Source: Candidatus Promineofilum glycogenicum
GTDB lineage: Bacteria > Chloroflexota > Anaerolineae > Promineifilales > Promineifilaceae
Direction: 5' to 3'
Assembly (NCBI GenBank): GCA_016707605.1
Contig: JADJHJ010000001.1
Span: 620,001 to 684,000 of the forward strand
Length of the DNA stretch: 64,000 nt
Shown piece after piece: positions 1 to 8,542 of this stretch. Position numbers and translations under genes: made by a program. Under the pieces are notes generated by a model. That model worked only from the letters and a program-made list of their open reading frames with translations, was not told the DNA's origin and did no database searches. How positions within the stretch are numbered: position 1 is the first letter of the stretch; each line of letters starts with the position of its first letter.

Positions 1-1286
1 TCGCCCAGACGGCGCTCGTAGACGGCCAGCCGCGAGGTTGCGTGCAGAGGGCGAAACTCGCCGCGCCGCAGGGCGACCAGCCGCCGCCGCAGCGCCGCCA
101 GCCGGCGCACTTCGGCCAGCAGGTCGTGGTTCCACGACTCCGGCTCGTGCCACGGGAACGCCTTGCGGCAGTAGGGGTCGCTGCGGCCGTTGAGGCCGAT
201 CTCGTCGCCATAGTAGATGTTGGGCGCGCCGGGCGCGGTCATCTGGCACAGGAAGGCCAGGGCCACCGTCTGCGGGTCGTCGTTGGCCAGGGTCATGACC
301 CGCGGCGTGTCGTGGCTGCCCAGCATTGTCAGTTGGGCGAAGGCGATCTCGGGGTGGTAGAGCTTGTTTATAATGTGGTCCAGTTCGCGATTGAAGCCTG
401 GGCCGTCAAGCCGCGGGATTTGGCCATAGCCCATCGTGCGCGTCTGCGTCTGGTCGAGGTCGCGGCCGACGAGGAAGCCCAGCACAGCGCGGGTGAACAG
501 GTAGTTCATCTGCGCGTCGAACTGATCCCCCTTCAGCCAGCGCTGGGCCGGCTTCCACAGTTCGGCCACGATGTAGGCCTCGGGGTTGACCGCCTTGCAG
601 CGGCGGCGAAACTCGCGCCAGAACTCATCATCGTCGATCTCGTTGGGCACGTCCAGCCGCCAGCCGTCGATGCCCTGCTCCAGCCAGTAGGTGCCCACGT
701 CCCACAGGAACTCGCGCACGGCCGGGTTGTCGGTGTTGAACTTGGGCAGCGAGGCGATGTCCCACCAGGCGCTGTAGTTGGGGCGCTCGCCGGGCGTGTA
801 GGCGTTCAGCGGCCACTCGTTGACGTGGAACCAGTCGACGTAGGGCGACTCGGCCCCGACTTCCAGCAGGTGGTGGAACTGGAACAGGCCGCGGCTGCAA
901 TGGTTGAAGACGCCGTCGAGCACGACGCGGATGCCGCGGGCGTGGGCGGCGTCGAGAAAGCGGGCGAAGCCGGTGTTGCCACCCAGCAGCGGATCGACCT
1001 GGTAATAGTCGTGGGCGATGTAGCGGTGGTTGGCGGCCGAGGCGAAGATGGGGTTGAGGTAGATGGCGTTGACGCCCAACTCGGCCAGATAGTCGAAGCG
1101 CTGGGCGATGCCGGCCAGGTTGCCGCCCTGGAAGCTGTGGGAGGTCGGCGGGCTGCCCCAGGCCTGGAACTGCACGCCGCCGCCGGCCGCGCCGGCGCTG
1201 TCGTCGTCCGGGTCGCGGGCAAAGCGGTCGGGGAAGATCTGATAGAAGATAGCATCTTTAACCCAGTCGGGGGTCACAACGTTCAT
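1..1286 (-). CDS. GH13 alpha-amylase family glucosidase (neopullulanase/cyclomaltodextrinase-like), 3' end outside window
   Basis: This is a retaining alpha-glucan hydrolase, read on the minus strand from ATG at 1286 and still open at base 1, so about 428 residues are visible. All four GH13 signature regions are present: DGVFNH (about 124-129), GWRLDVPNE with the nucleophile Asp near 212, IVAELW with the acid/base Glu near 242, and GSHDTPR near 323-328. The early FYQIFPDRF motif (14-22) is typical of neopullulanase, cyclomaltodextrinase and alpha-glycosidase members. There is no signal peptide, so it probably acts in the cytoplasm on maltodextrins. The start is supported by AGGAG about 7 bases upstream. 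The exact substrate cannot be told from sequence. No other sugar gene is adjacent; the nearest is the orphan sugar-ABC ATPase at 41280. Confidence 0.9.
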   Translation of the reverse strand, partial: MNVVTPDWVKDAIFYQIFPDRFARDPDDDSAGAAGGGVQFQAWGSPPTSHSFQGGNLAGIAQRFDYLAELGVNAIYLNPIFASAANHRYIAHDYYQVDPLLGGNTGFARFLDAAHARGIRVVLDGVFNHCSRGLFQFHHLLEVGAESPYVDWFHVNEWPLNAYTPGERPNYSAWWDIASLPKFNTDNPAVREFLWDVGTYWLEQGIDGWRLDVPNEIDDDEFWREFRRRCKAVNPEAYIVAELWKPAQRWLKGDQFDAQMNYLFTRAVLGFLVGRDLDQTQTRTMGYGQIPRLDGPGFNRELDHIINKLYHPEIAFAQLTMLGSHDTPRVMTLANDDPQTVALAFLCQMTAPGAPNIYYGDEIGLNGRSDPYCRKAFPWHEPESWNHDLLAEVRRLAALRRRLVALRRGEFRPLHATSRLAVYERRLG

Positions 1287-1307
1287 TCCTGTCTCCTGCG
1301 CGGCAGA

Positions 1308-1316
1308 TGGTATAAT
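1308..1316 (+). promoter_or_regulatory. Extended -10 promoter (TGGTATAAT) for the YbaK-family gene
   Basis: TGG followed by a perfect TATAAT at 1311-1316 lies between two divergent genes and points to the deacylase at 1442. No good -35 is visible, as is common for extended -10 promoters. The implied leader is about 120 bases. Confidence 0.5.
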
Positions 1317-1441
1317 TTGGATGGCTCAGACGCGGGGCGACGGCCGTGGGGCCGAAGTGGTGCGGCTCACCCGCGCTTTGGAATTGTAGACTTGTCCACT
1401 CAATTGGCCAACGTACGAAAGTAGCGAGACAAAAGGAGCAG

Positions 1442-1918
1442 ATGGAAAAGACACAGGCCATGCGCGCCCTGGACGCCAAGCGCATCCCCTATGAGGCGCT
1501 GGCCTACCCCGACGACATGCGCGACGCGCTGGAGATCGCCCTCATTCTCAACCAGCCGCCGGGCGAGGTTTACAAGACGCTGGTCGTGCTGCCGCCGGAG
1601 CCGGGCAAGAAGCCGCTGCTGGTGATGATCCCGTCCGACGCGCAACTCGACCTGAAGAAGCTGGCCGCGGCCGTCGGCGCTAAGAAGATGAAGATGGCCA
1701 CCCAGCGCGAGGCCGAGGAGTTGACCGGGCTGCAAGTCGGCGGCATCTCGGCGTTGGCGCTGCTCAACAAGGGCTTTGTCGTCTACATCGACCGCTCGGC
1801 CAATCGCCTGCGCCACGTCTGCGTCAGCGCCGGCAAGCGCGGGCTACAGTTGCGCCTGGCCCCGGCCGAACTGATCAAGCTGACCGGGGCGCGGGCAATT
1901 GACGTGGCTTCCCTGTAG
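1442..1918 (+). CDS. ybaK: YbaK/EbsC-family aminoacyl-tRNA deacylase (Cys-tRNA(Pro) deacylase-like)
   Basis: A 158-residue protein of the YbaK/ProX editing-domain family, which hydrolyses mischarged tRNA in trans (YbaK: Cys-tRNA(Pro)). The sequence begins MEKTQAMRALDAK and carries the family's VYKTLVV segment with its conserved Lys, followed by a PLLVMIPSDAQLDLKKLA stretch and GGISALAL. The length is normal for a stand-alone YbaK. I chose ATG at 1442 rather than an upstream in-frame codon because AAAGGAG lies just before it. The stop codon falls inside the arm of a palindrome shared with the convergent peptidase gene. Family assignment is firm; exact tRNA specificity is inferred. Confidence 0.9.
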   Translation: MEKTQAMRALDAKRIPYEALAYPDDMRDALEIALILNQPPGEVYKTLVVLPPEPGKKPLLVMIPSDAQLDLKKLAAAVGAKKMKMATQREAEELTGLQVGGISALALLNKGFVVYIDRSANRLRHVCVSAGKRGLQLRLAPAELIKLTGARAIDVASL

Positions 1919-1970
1919 CGCGGGTTGGCAACCCGCATCCGCCGGCGAGTTGCCAACCCGCGCTACAGGG
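1911..1970. repeat. Palindrome, family A (GTTGGCAACCCGC words); bidirectional terminator between convergent genes
   Basis: Two 22-base arms at 1911-1932 and 1949-1970 are exact reverse complements. The stop codons of both flanking convergent genes lie inside the arms, so both proteins end in Ser-Leu. A second copy of the same word family is at 47901-47954. Confidence 0.85.
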
Positions 1971-3456
1971 AGAGAAAGGCCGCCAGATCGTTCCTTAACT
2001 GCGCCAGCGACGGGTCGTGGATGTACATCATGTGCCCCGCTTCGTAGTAGGACATGGTGACGTTGCCGCGCAGGCTTTCATCTAGCTCCAAGTGGTCAAA
2101 GGTGTAGCGCGTCGCCAGATAGGGCGTGGCCAGGTCGTAGTAGCCGTTGGCGACGAAGACGCGCAGGTGGGGGTTCATGCTCATCGCCTGGCGCAGTGTC
2201 TCGCCGACGTTGACGTAGCTGTTCTGGTGCTCGTCGAACTTCCACGGCTGGACGCGGTCGCTCAGGATTTCGTAGGGCAGGTCGCTGTCGAAGCGCAACT
2301 CGCGCCGCACGTAGTCGTTGAGCAGGCCGGTGTACGGCCCCTGGATGAGGGCGTAGCTGGGGTCGAACTCGTGGTGCTCGCCGGCCGCGTCGCGGTCAAT
2401 GCCGGTGTAGCGGCTGTCGAGGCGGCCGACCGTCCGCCGCCGCTCGCGCAGCAACTCCTTGACGAAGCGATGGATGTCGATGCGCAGGTTGGTGCGGGCG
2501 ATGTAGTCGGCCGACAGCCCGGTGTAGCGCGCCAGCCGTTCGGCGATGGCCGTCCGCTCTTCGGCCGGCAGGGCGTCGCCGCGCAGCAGGGCCAGGGCGT
2601 ACTCATTCATGGCGAACGCCTCGACCTCGGCCAGCAGTTCTGCCAGATCGCCCGGCACGTCCGCCCCCAATTTGCCGTGGTAGCGGGCCGTGGCCGCGTA
2701 AGTCGGCAGGAAGAGCAGGTAGGGCAGGTCGTTACCCGGCGCAAAGCGCACGGTCATGAAGTTGAGCACGACGGAGACGAGCATGATACCGTTCAGGTAG
2801 AAGCCGTGGCGCTCCTGCAAGTAGCCCGACAGACCGGCGGCGCGCGTCGTGCCATAGCTCTCGCCGATCAAATAGCGCGGCGAGGTCCAGCGGTGGTTGC
2901 GCGAGACGTAGAGGCGGATGAAGTCGCCCACCGATTCGATGTCGGTCTTGAAGCTGTGGAACTGCTTGTCCGTCTCGCCCGGCACGGCGCGGCTGAAGCC
3001 GGTCGTCACCGGGTCAATGAACACCAGGTCGGTCTTGTCCAGCAGGCTGTAGGCGTTGTCCACCAGCCGGTAGGGCGGCGGCAGCGGCCGGCCGTCCTCC
3101 TCCAGCACCACGCGCCGCGGGCCGAGCAGCCCCAGATGGAGCCAGACCGACGACGAGCCGGGGCCGCCATTGAAGGAGAAGGTAATCGGCCGCGCGGCGG
3201 CGTGGGCCGTCGGGTCGACGCCCGGCCCGGCGTCGCGCGTGTAGGCGACGAAGAAGATCGACGCCTTGGGCTTCTCGCCTTCTTTCTCATCCTCGGCCTT
3301 CAGCACCAGGCGGCCGGCGGTAGCCGTATAGGCGATGGTCTCGCCGTTGATGACGATCGAGTGGGAAGTCTGCGACAGCACGTCCACCGGCGGCGGGGGC
3401 GGCGGTTCGGGTTTGGCGTCGGCGGGGGGATGGGCTTTGTCGTCGGGCGTGGTCAT
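1963..3456 (-). CDS. Peptidase S10 family serine carboxypeptidase
   Basis: A 497-residue S10 serine carboxypeptidase. The signature FNGGPGSSS lies at about 95-103, the nucleophile Ser200 sits in GESYG (198-202), and the other triad members are likely Asp441 (GYYDLATP) and His475 (EAGHMMYIH). The N-terminus is proline-rich (residues 10-24) and I see no signal peptide, although S10 enzymes are often exported. The family removes C-terminal residues at acidic pH. The start is ATG with GGAG upstream. A promoter with TGCTAGAAT lies about 30 bases before the start. The gene is convergent with ybaK and divergent from the M16 protease. Confidence 0.92.
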   Translation of the reverse strand: MTTPDDKAHPPADAKPEPPPPPPVDVLSQTSHSIVINGETIAYTATAGRLVLKAEDEKEGEKPKASIFFVAYTRDAGPGVDPTAHAAARPITFSFNGGPGSSSVWLHLGLLGPRRVVLEEDGRPLPPPYRLVDNAYSLLDKTDLVFIDPVTTGFSRAVPGETDKQFHSFKTDIESVGDFIRLYVSRNHRWTSPRYLIGESYGTTRAAGLSGYLQERHGFYLNGIMLVSVVLNFMTVRFAPGNDLPYLLFLPTYAATARYHGKLGADVPGDLAELLAEVEAFAMNEYALALLRGDALPAEERTAIAERLARYTGLSADYIARTNLRIDIHRFVKELLRERRRTVGRLDSRYTGIDRDAAGEHHEFDPSYALIQGPYTGLLNDYVRRELRFDSDLPYEILSDRVQPWKFDEHQNSYVNVGETLRQAMSMNPHLRVFVANGYYDLATPYLATRYTFDHLELDESLRGNVTMSYYEAGHMMYIHDPSLAQLRNDLAAFLSL

Positions 3457-3486
3457 GGTCGTTCTCCGGGGGTAAGATGGAGCTTA

Positions 3487-3495
3487 ATTCTAGCA
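3487..3495 (-). promoter_or_regulatory. Extended -10 promoter (TGCTAGAAT) for the S10 peptidase gene
   Basis: Read on the minus strand: TGC then TAGAAT at 3492-3487, giving a transcript start near 3479 and a leader of about 20 bases. The same nine-base word occurs at 38365-38373. Confidence 0.5.
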
Positions 3496-3530
3496 CATGG
3501 CTAAATCCTGCCCCCTTCCGCCGCCCGCGC

Positions 3531-3536
3531 TATAAT
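3531..3536 (+). promoter_or_regulatory. TATAAT -10 element upstream of the M16 protease
   Basis: A perfect TATAAT with no convincing -35. It lies 160 bases before the M16 start, so the family B palindrome at 3565-3672 would be part of the 5' leader. Confidence 0.4.
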
Positions 3537-3564
3537 AGCCGTTGGCGAGTGATCAATGAATCGA

Positions 3565-3672
3565 GAGGAACACAGAGTTACACAGAGGAGCACGGAGTTT
3601 CACAGAGAAAGGAAAGCATTCCGGCCTCTGTGAACCTCTGTGTCTTCTCTCTGTGTAACTCTGTGTCCCTCT
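3565..3672. repeat. Long imperfect palindrome, family B (CACAGAGTTACACAGAGG words)
   Basis: The left side repeats CACAGAG-type words and the right side carries their complements (CTCTGTGTAACTCTGTG). The centre is GGAAAGCATTCC. It lies directly before the M16 start codon, between the presumed promoter and the ribosome-binding site. Confidence 0.8.
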
Positions 3673-3695
3673 TCTCTTCTATTTGGAGAATATAG

Positions 3696-5036
3696 ATGGC
3701 CTCTGTCGTCACCAGGACGCAATTGGACAATGGACTGACCGTGATCCTGAAGGAGATGCACCACGCCCCGGTCATCACCTTCATGGTCTGGTATCGCGTC
3801 GGCAGCCGCAACGAGATACCCGGCCGCACCGGCGTCTCCCACTGGGTCGAGCACATGATGTTCAAGGGCACGCCCGACTTCCCCGGCGACCTGCTCGACC
3901 GCATGATCTCGCGCGAAGGGGGGCACTGGAACGCCTTCACCTGGCTCGACTACACCGCCTACTACGAGACGATGCCCGCCGACCGCATCGACATCGCCCT
4001 GCGGCTGGAGGCCGACCGGATGCTCCACACCGAGATGCCGCTCGATGAGGTCGAGTCGGAGCGCACGGTCATCCTGCAGGAGCGGGCCATGTACGCCAAC
4101 GAGCCGCGCTTTTTGCTGGATGAGGAGTTGACCGCCGCCGCCTTCCGCGTGCACCCTTACCACCACGAGGTCATCGGTGACACGGCCGACCTGCAATCCA
4201 TGACCCGCGACGATCTCTACGGCCACTACCGCCGCCACTACGTGCCCAACAACGCCATCGCCGTGGCCGTGGGCGACTTCGACACGGCGGCCATGCTGGC
4301 CCGTGTCGCCGAACTGTTCGGCCCGGCCGCGCCCGGCGAGCCGGCCGCGCCCATCCACCGCGCCGAGCCGCCGCAATTGGGCGAACGGCGCGTCGTCGTC
4401 GGCGGCCCCGGCGACACGGCCTACCTGACCTTTGCTTACCGCGCCCCGGCCGCCGACCACGCCGACTACGCCGCCCTGACGCTGCTCAACGCCGCCCTGG
4501 CCGGCGGCAGCAGCCTGGGCATGTTCGCCGGTGGCGGCTCCAACCGCAGCTCCCGCCTCTACAAGGCGTTGGTGACGACGGAACTGGCCGCCGGGGTCTA
4601 CGGCAGCCTCATCCCGACCATCGACCCGTTCCTCTACACCATCAACGCCGTCGTCCGCGCCGGGCGCAGCCTGCCCGAAGTCGAGGCGGCGCTGGAGGCG
4701 GAACTGGCCCGCCTGGCCGCCGAGCCGATCACCCAGGCCGAACTGGACAAGGCGCGCAAGCGGGCGCGGGCGCAGTTCATCATGGCCGGCGAGAGCATCT
4801 CCGGCCAGGCGCAACTGCTGGGCGCGGCCGAGGCCACCACCGGCGACTACCACTGGTTCGAGACGGTGCTGGAGCGGCTGAGCCAGGTGACGACGGAGGA
4901 CGTGGAGCGTGTTCGGGCGACTTACCTGAACAAGCGCAACCGCACGGTTGGGTGGTATGAGCCGGACGGCAGGCGTGCCGGGGAGCCGGGGGCAGCCGGA
5001 AGAGCTGGACGAATGAGGCCCGCGCGCAGTGGTTGA
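3696..5036 (+). CDS. M16 family zinc metallopeptidase, catalytically competent subunit
   Basis: A 446-residue M16B (pitrilysin/processing-peptidase-like) protein. The inverted zinc motif is HWVEH (His49, Glu52, His53), and the downstream Glu ligand probably lies in the LDEVESERTVILQE segment near 125-135. The C-terminal half has the usual non-catalytic M16 fold, including a glycine-rich GGSSLGMFAGGGS loop. The start ATG follows GGAG. The last 20 or so residues (RRAGEPGAAGRAGR) are low-complexity and may be read-through into decayed DNA. A second M16 protein with a dead active site lies at 8539. Bacterial M16B enzymes commonly work as such pairs, which are normally adjacent. Confidence 0.92.
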   Translation: MASVVTRTQLDNGLTVILKEMHHAPVITFMVWYRVGSRNEIPGRTGVSHWVEHMMFKGTPDFPGDLLDRMISREGGHWNAFTWLDYTAYYETMPADRIDIALRLEADRMLHTEMPLDEVESERTVILQERAMYANEPRFLLDEELTAAAFRVHPYHHEVIGDTADLQSMTRDDLYGHYRRHYVPNNAIAVAVGDFDTAAMLARVAELFGPAAPGEPAAPIHRAEPPQLGERRVVVGGPGDTAYLTFAYRAPAADHADYAALTLLNAALAGGSSLGMFAGGGSNRSSRLYKALVTTELAAGVYGSLIPTIDPFLYTINAVVRAGRSLPEVEAALEAELARLAAEPITQAELDKARKRARAQFIMAGESISGQAQLLGAAEATTGDYHWFETVLERLSQVTTEDVERVRATYLNKRNRTVGWYEPDGRRAGEPGAAGRAGRMRPARSG

Positions 5037-5122
5037 GTAACCAGGCGGCCTGGCGCCGCGTCGGGGTCGGCTGCCGACGCGCTTCACCATGAAACCGGCG
5101 TCTGGTCATCCAGTCGGCCCTG

Positions 5123-6694
5123 GTGGGGCGTGGGGGCCGTGCTGAGCTGGCTGGCGCCACGACGGTGGTCCTGGTTGGAGGGCGTGCCCATTACTGTCGT
5201 CGGCCTGTTGCGGGCGCGGCGGTCGTGGCCTTCGTCACCCGCGGCCGGACGGCCATGATCGCCTACTACGACCAGGAAGGCCACGTCCACGAACTGGTCG
5301 ACGTGGAGGGCGACGGCCTGGAACGGGCCATTGCCCTCTACTATGCCTCAGAACCGTCGTTTGAGCGCGCCCTGTTGGGCAAAGAAGGCGTGGCAGTGCG
5401 TTGGGAGTTGCCGACGCTATCGCTGGCCGGGCGTAAGTTCGCCGCCACCTGGGCCACACTGGGCAGCGGCGGCAGCGGCGGCCTGGAAGGCAGCGTGGCC
5501 CTCATTGGCGAGAGCATCGCCGCGGCGATGTTCAAGCCGCGGCCTGCCTTGCAGCGGGACGCGACATCACGATGGCTGCGCAAACCGCTAAGTTGGTGGT
5601 CTACTGGCGACACCGACCACCTGCAGGCGGCGCAACTGAGTGGCATGCCGCGGCCATCGCCACGATGACCGGCGCGCCGTTCATGTCTGCCTTTTTCGCC
5701 GCCGAGGTTATGTATCGCCGCCGGCCGCTGGTTGAGAAGCTGATTTATTCGCTAATCGCTACGCTGGTAGCCTACTTCCTGAGCACCATCGCCCAGTCTG
5801 GCCATCGCACACTGTTCGATGTCGAGTCGCTCTTCTTGCCGCCCGACGACTGGCTTTACTACGGTCTGGTGCTGCTGATGTCGCTGGCCGTCATGCTGGT
5901 CAGTGTCCTTTTCATCAAACTGCGTCGCGTGGTTGAGCAGCAGTTCCACCAGCGCCCCCTGGGCGGCACAGGCGGGCGGCCGACAGCACGCCTCCGTGGC
6001 CGACGGCCGGCGTGGCCTGCGGATCGGGAGGCGCATCCGTCTCTCCTCAGCACCGGCGACTGACAATCGAGCGCCATGGCCGGCGAAGGCTGGCGGTGCT
6101 GTGCCTGGGGTAAGATGGCCGCCACGGCCACGACCATGGCGGGGGCGGGCTGCTCATCCGTCCTCTATCTGGGGCAGGTGGCCGCTATTGGCGCGCGCCC
6201 TCCCATGACGCTGATTGTGCCGGCCAGACGGCCAGCCTGGTCTCCATCGTCAATGTGCCCATCGCGGCCATCCTTCTGCCGATGGAACTTTTCAGCGCCC
6301 ACTATTTGCCGCCGGCGCTGCTGGCCGTTGTCGTTTGCGCCCTGCTGACGCATAACGTCCCCATCTACCGTTCGCAACGCGAGGGCTTTGACAACCGCCA
6401 GATCGCGCCCGGCGTCGCCGTCCGCCGCGTGATGGTCCCGGCGACCTGGGATCGGCGGACAATGGTCGAGTTGGATTTGCGCCGCCGCTTTAATGTGACG
6501 ATCATGGGGTGCTGGAACTGGTTGACAAGGGTGGTCATGCCCGTGTGCGACTTGACCCATCGGCCTCGCTCTATCTCCACGTTGGCGACACCGTCGTGGC
6601 CCTGGGCGCGGAGGAAGATCTGAATCGCCTGGAACGCCACATCCAAACGCGCCTGTCGGAACAGGAGCAGGATCATCAGCCGCCAGGAGGTTAG
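5123..6694 (+). pseudogene. Decayed ClC-family chloride channel with C-terminal TrkA-C-like domain
   Basis: Recognisable ClC pieces lie in order in at least three reading frames. At 5250-5560 there is a selectivity-filter-like GSGGSGGLEGSVALIGES. At 5660-5945 there is MTGAPFMSAFFAAEVMYRRR followed by membrane helices. At 6250-6500 there is the late channel helix region followed by QIAPGVAVRRVMVP and LDLRRRFNV. At 6509-6694, in another frame, there is VRLDPSASLYLHVGDTVVALG, typical of a regulatory TrkA-C/RCK_C domain. No single frame spans the gene. The N-terminal helices are poorly preserved. Several indels make a sequencing error unlikely as the sole cause. The family call rests on remembered motifs. 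Confidence 0.75.
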
Positions 6695-6707
6695 CCGGCC
6701 ACGACTA

Positions 6708-6716
6708 TGTTAGAAT
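6708..6716 (+). promoter_or_regulatory. Extended -10 promoter (TGTTAGAAT) giving a probable leaderless phosphatase mRNA
   Basis: TAGAAT at 6711-6716 is followed by eight bases and then ATG at 6725, so transcription would begin at or next to the start codon. Confidence 0.5.
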
Positions 6717-6724
6717 CGGACGAG

Positions 6725-8542
6725 ATGACCACCCAGTCCGATCTGATTCTCGATCTCCAGACGTTGAATCAGATCTCCCAGACGCTCAACCAGGCCACCG
6801 ACGTGCACAGCGCGCTCAATACGTCGCTGGCGCAACTGGTGGATCTGATGGGCATGGAGACGGGCTGGGTTTTCGTGCGCGACGAGGCGGCCAGCGACCG
6901 CTGGGCGGGGCGCGGCTTCCGGCTGGCGGCCCACTACAACCTGCCGCCGGCGCTGGCCGTCACCAATCCGGAGGCGTGGGACAAGAATTGCGACTGCCAG
7001 ACGATGTGCCGCGACAACAAGCTGGCCGCGCCCTACAACGAGGTGCGCTGTAGCCGGCTAGGCGGGCTGGCGGTGGGGCGCAACGGTCTCGCCGTCCACG
7101 CCACGACGCCGCTGCGCGCCGGCGACCGCGTGCTGGGCATCCTCAACGTCGCCGCGCCGGCCTGGTCGGCCTTCACCCCGCGCAGCCTGACCCTGCTCAG
7201 CAACGTCGGCAGCCAGATGGGCATCGCCCTGGAGCGGGCGCGGCTGTTCGACGCCCTGCAAGAGCAGCGCATCCACGAGCAGGCCACGCTGCTCGACCTG
7301 TCGCAACAACTCCTCAGCCGGCGCGATCTGGATGACCTGATGGGCTACCTCGTGGATGAGGTGCGCGGGCTGCTGGCCGCCGACGCCTGCGCCGTGCTGC
7401 TGACGGGTGACGCGCCGGACACACTCTACTTCCGCGCCGCCTCCGGCTGGCTGGGCGATCCGGTCGGGCACGGCTACCGCGTCCCGGCCGACGAGTCCAC
7501 CGGCTCCGGCCAGGCCATGCGCTCCCAGGGCGTGGTGTTGATCGAAGACCTGGCCCTGCAACAGCCGCCGCTGTGGACGCCGGAGTGGCTGGCGGCCGAG
7601 GGCTTTCGCGCCGCGGCCATCGTGCCGCTGGTGGCCGACGGCCGGGCCATCGGCACGCTGATCATCGACTCGCGCCGGCCGCGCCGCTTCAGCGAGGTCG
7701 AGGTGCGCCTGCTGCGCCTGATGGCCAACCAGGCCGCGCTGGCCATCGAGAAGGCCCGCCTGCATCGCGAGGAGTTGCGCCACCAGCGCATCGAAGAGGA
7801 GCTGGCCGTCGGCCGCAGCATCCAGCGCAGTATGTTGCCGGCCGAAACGCCCCAACTGCCCGGCTGGGAGTTCGCCACCGACTTCGAGGCCGCCCGCCAG
7901 GTCGGCGGCGACTTTTACGACTACTTCCCGCTGCCCGGCGAGCCGGGGCGCTGGGGGCTGGTTATGGCCGACGTGTCCGACACCGGCGTGCCCGCGGCCC
8001 TCTTCATGGCCCTCAGCCGCACGACCATCCGCAATCTGGCCCTGCGCGGGCGCGCCCCGGCCGACGTGATCAGTTGGGCCAACCGCCACATCCAGGAAGA
8101 TAGCCAGTCGGACATGTTCCTGACCGTCTTCTACGCCGAGTTGGACACGCGCGACGGCCGCCTGACCTACGCCAATGCCGGGCACAACCCGCCCCTGCTG
8201 TGGCGCGCCGCCGACCAGCGCTTCGACCTCTTGGCGCCAACGTGCCCGCTGCTGGGCGTGCTGCCGGAGTTGACTGTCCACGTGATCGAAACATGGCTCG
8301 CCCCCGGCGACGTACTGGTGCTCTACACCGACGGCATCGTTGAAGCCTTCGACCGCGACTATAACGAGTTCGGCCGGGCTCGTCTGGAAGAGATCGTGGG
8401 CGATTTGCTGCGCCAACATCCCCAGGCCACGACCGATGAAGTGCGCGAGACGATTATCAGTTCGGTGCGCGCCTTCGCCGGCAGCGCTACCCAGGTAGAC
8501 GATATGACCCTTCTCATCATTCGACGCGGAGACAGCCTATGA
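6725..8542 (+). CDS. GAF-GAF-SpoIIE (PPM-type) serine phosphatase, RsbU-like
   Basis: A cytoplasmic signalling phosphatase of about 605 residues. An N-terminal GAF domain (about 20-180) contains a cysteine-rich CDCQTMCRDNK insertion. A second GAF domain (about 200-345) is followed by a coiled stretch with AVGRSIQRSMLP, and then a SpoIIE/PP2C domain (about 375-605). That domain has GGDFYDYF, MADVSDTGVPAALFM, LYTDGIVEAF and DDMTLLIIRR, which carry the metal-binding aspartates. Proteins of this design usually dephosphorylate anti-anti-sigma factors, but no partner is nearby. ATG at 6707 is also in frame and would add six residues; I prefer 6725 because of the extended -10 at 6708-6716. It overlaps the next gene by four bases. 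Confidence 0.9.
   Translation: MTTQSDLILDLQTLNQISQTLNQATDVHSALNTSLAQLVDLMGMETGWVFVRDEAASDRWAGRGFRLAAHYNLPPALAVTNPEAWDKNCDCQTMCRDNKLAAPYNEVRCSRLGGLAVGRNGLAVHATTPLRAGDRVLGILNVAAPAWSAFTPRSLTLLSNVGSQMGIALERARLFDALQEQRIHEQATLLDLSQQLLSRRDLDDLMGYLVDEVRGLLAADACAVLLTGDAPDTLYFRAASGWLGDPVGHGYRVPADESTGSGQAMRSQGVVLIEDLALQQPPLWTPEWLAAEGFRAAAIVPLVADGRAIGTLIIDSRRPRRFSEVEVRLLRLMANQAALAIEKARLHREELRHQRIEEELAVGRSIQRSMLPAETPQLPGWEFATDFEAARQVGGDFYDYFPLPGEPGRWGLVMADVSDTGVPAALFMALSRTTIRNLALRGRAPADVISWANRHIQEDSQSDMFLTVFYAELDTRDGRLTYANAGHNPPLLWRAADQRFDLLAPTCPLLGVLPELTVHVIETWLAPGDVLVLYTDGIVEAFDRDYNEFGRARLEEIVGDLLRQHPQATTDEVRETIISSVRAFAGSATQVDDMTLLIIRRGDSL

Noticed and set aside
1321..1389. 22-codon open frame directly after the TATAAT at 1311
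   Set aside because: It starts only four bases after the -10, has no ribosome-binding site and shows no similarity. It is more likely the untranslated leader of ybaK.
42..1424. 460-residue open frame opposite the GH13 gene
   Set aside because: It is a shadow frame in high-GC DNA. The opposite strand encodes all four GH13 motifs, and this frame gives no domain pattern.
3600..5090. 496-residue open frame antisense to the M16 gene
   Set aside because: It is a shadow frame. The sense strand has HWVEH and conserved M16 features.
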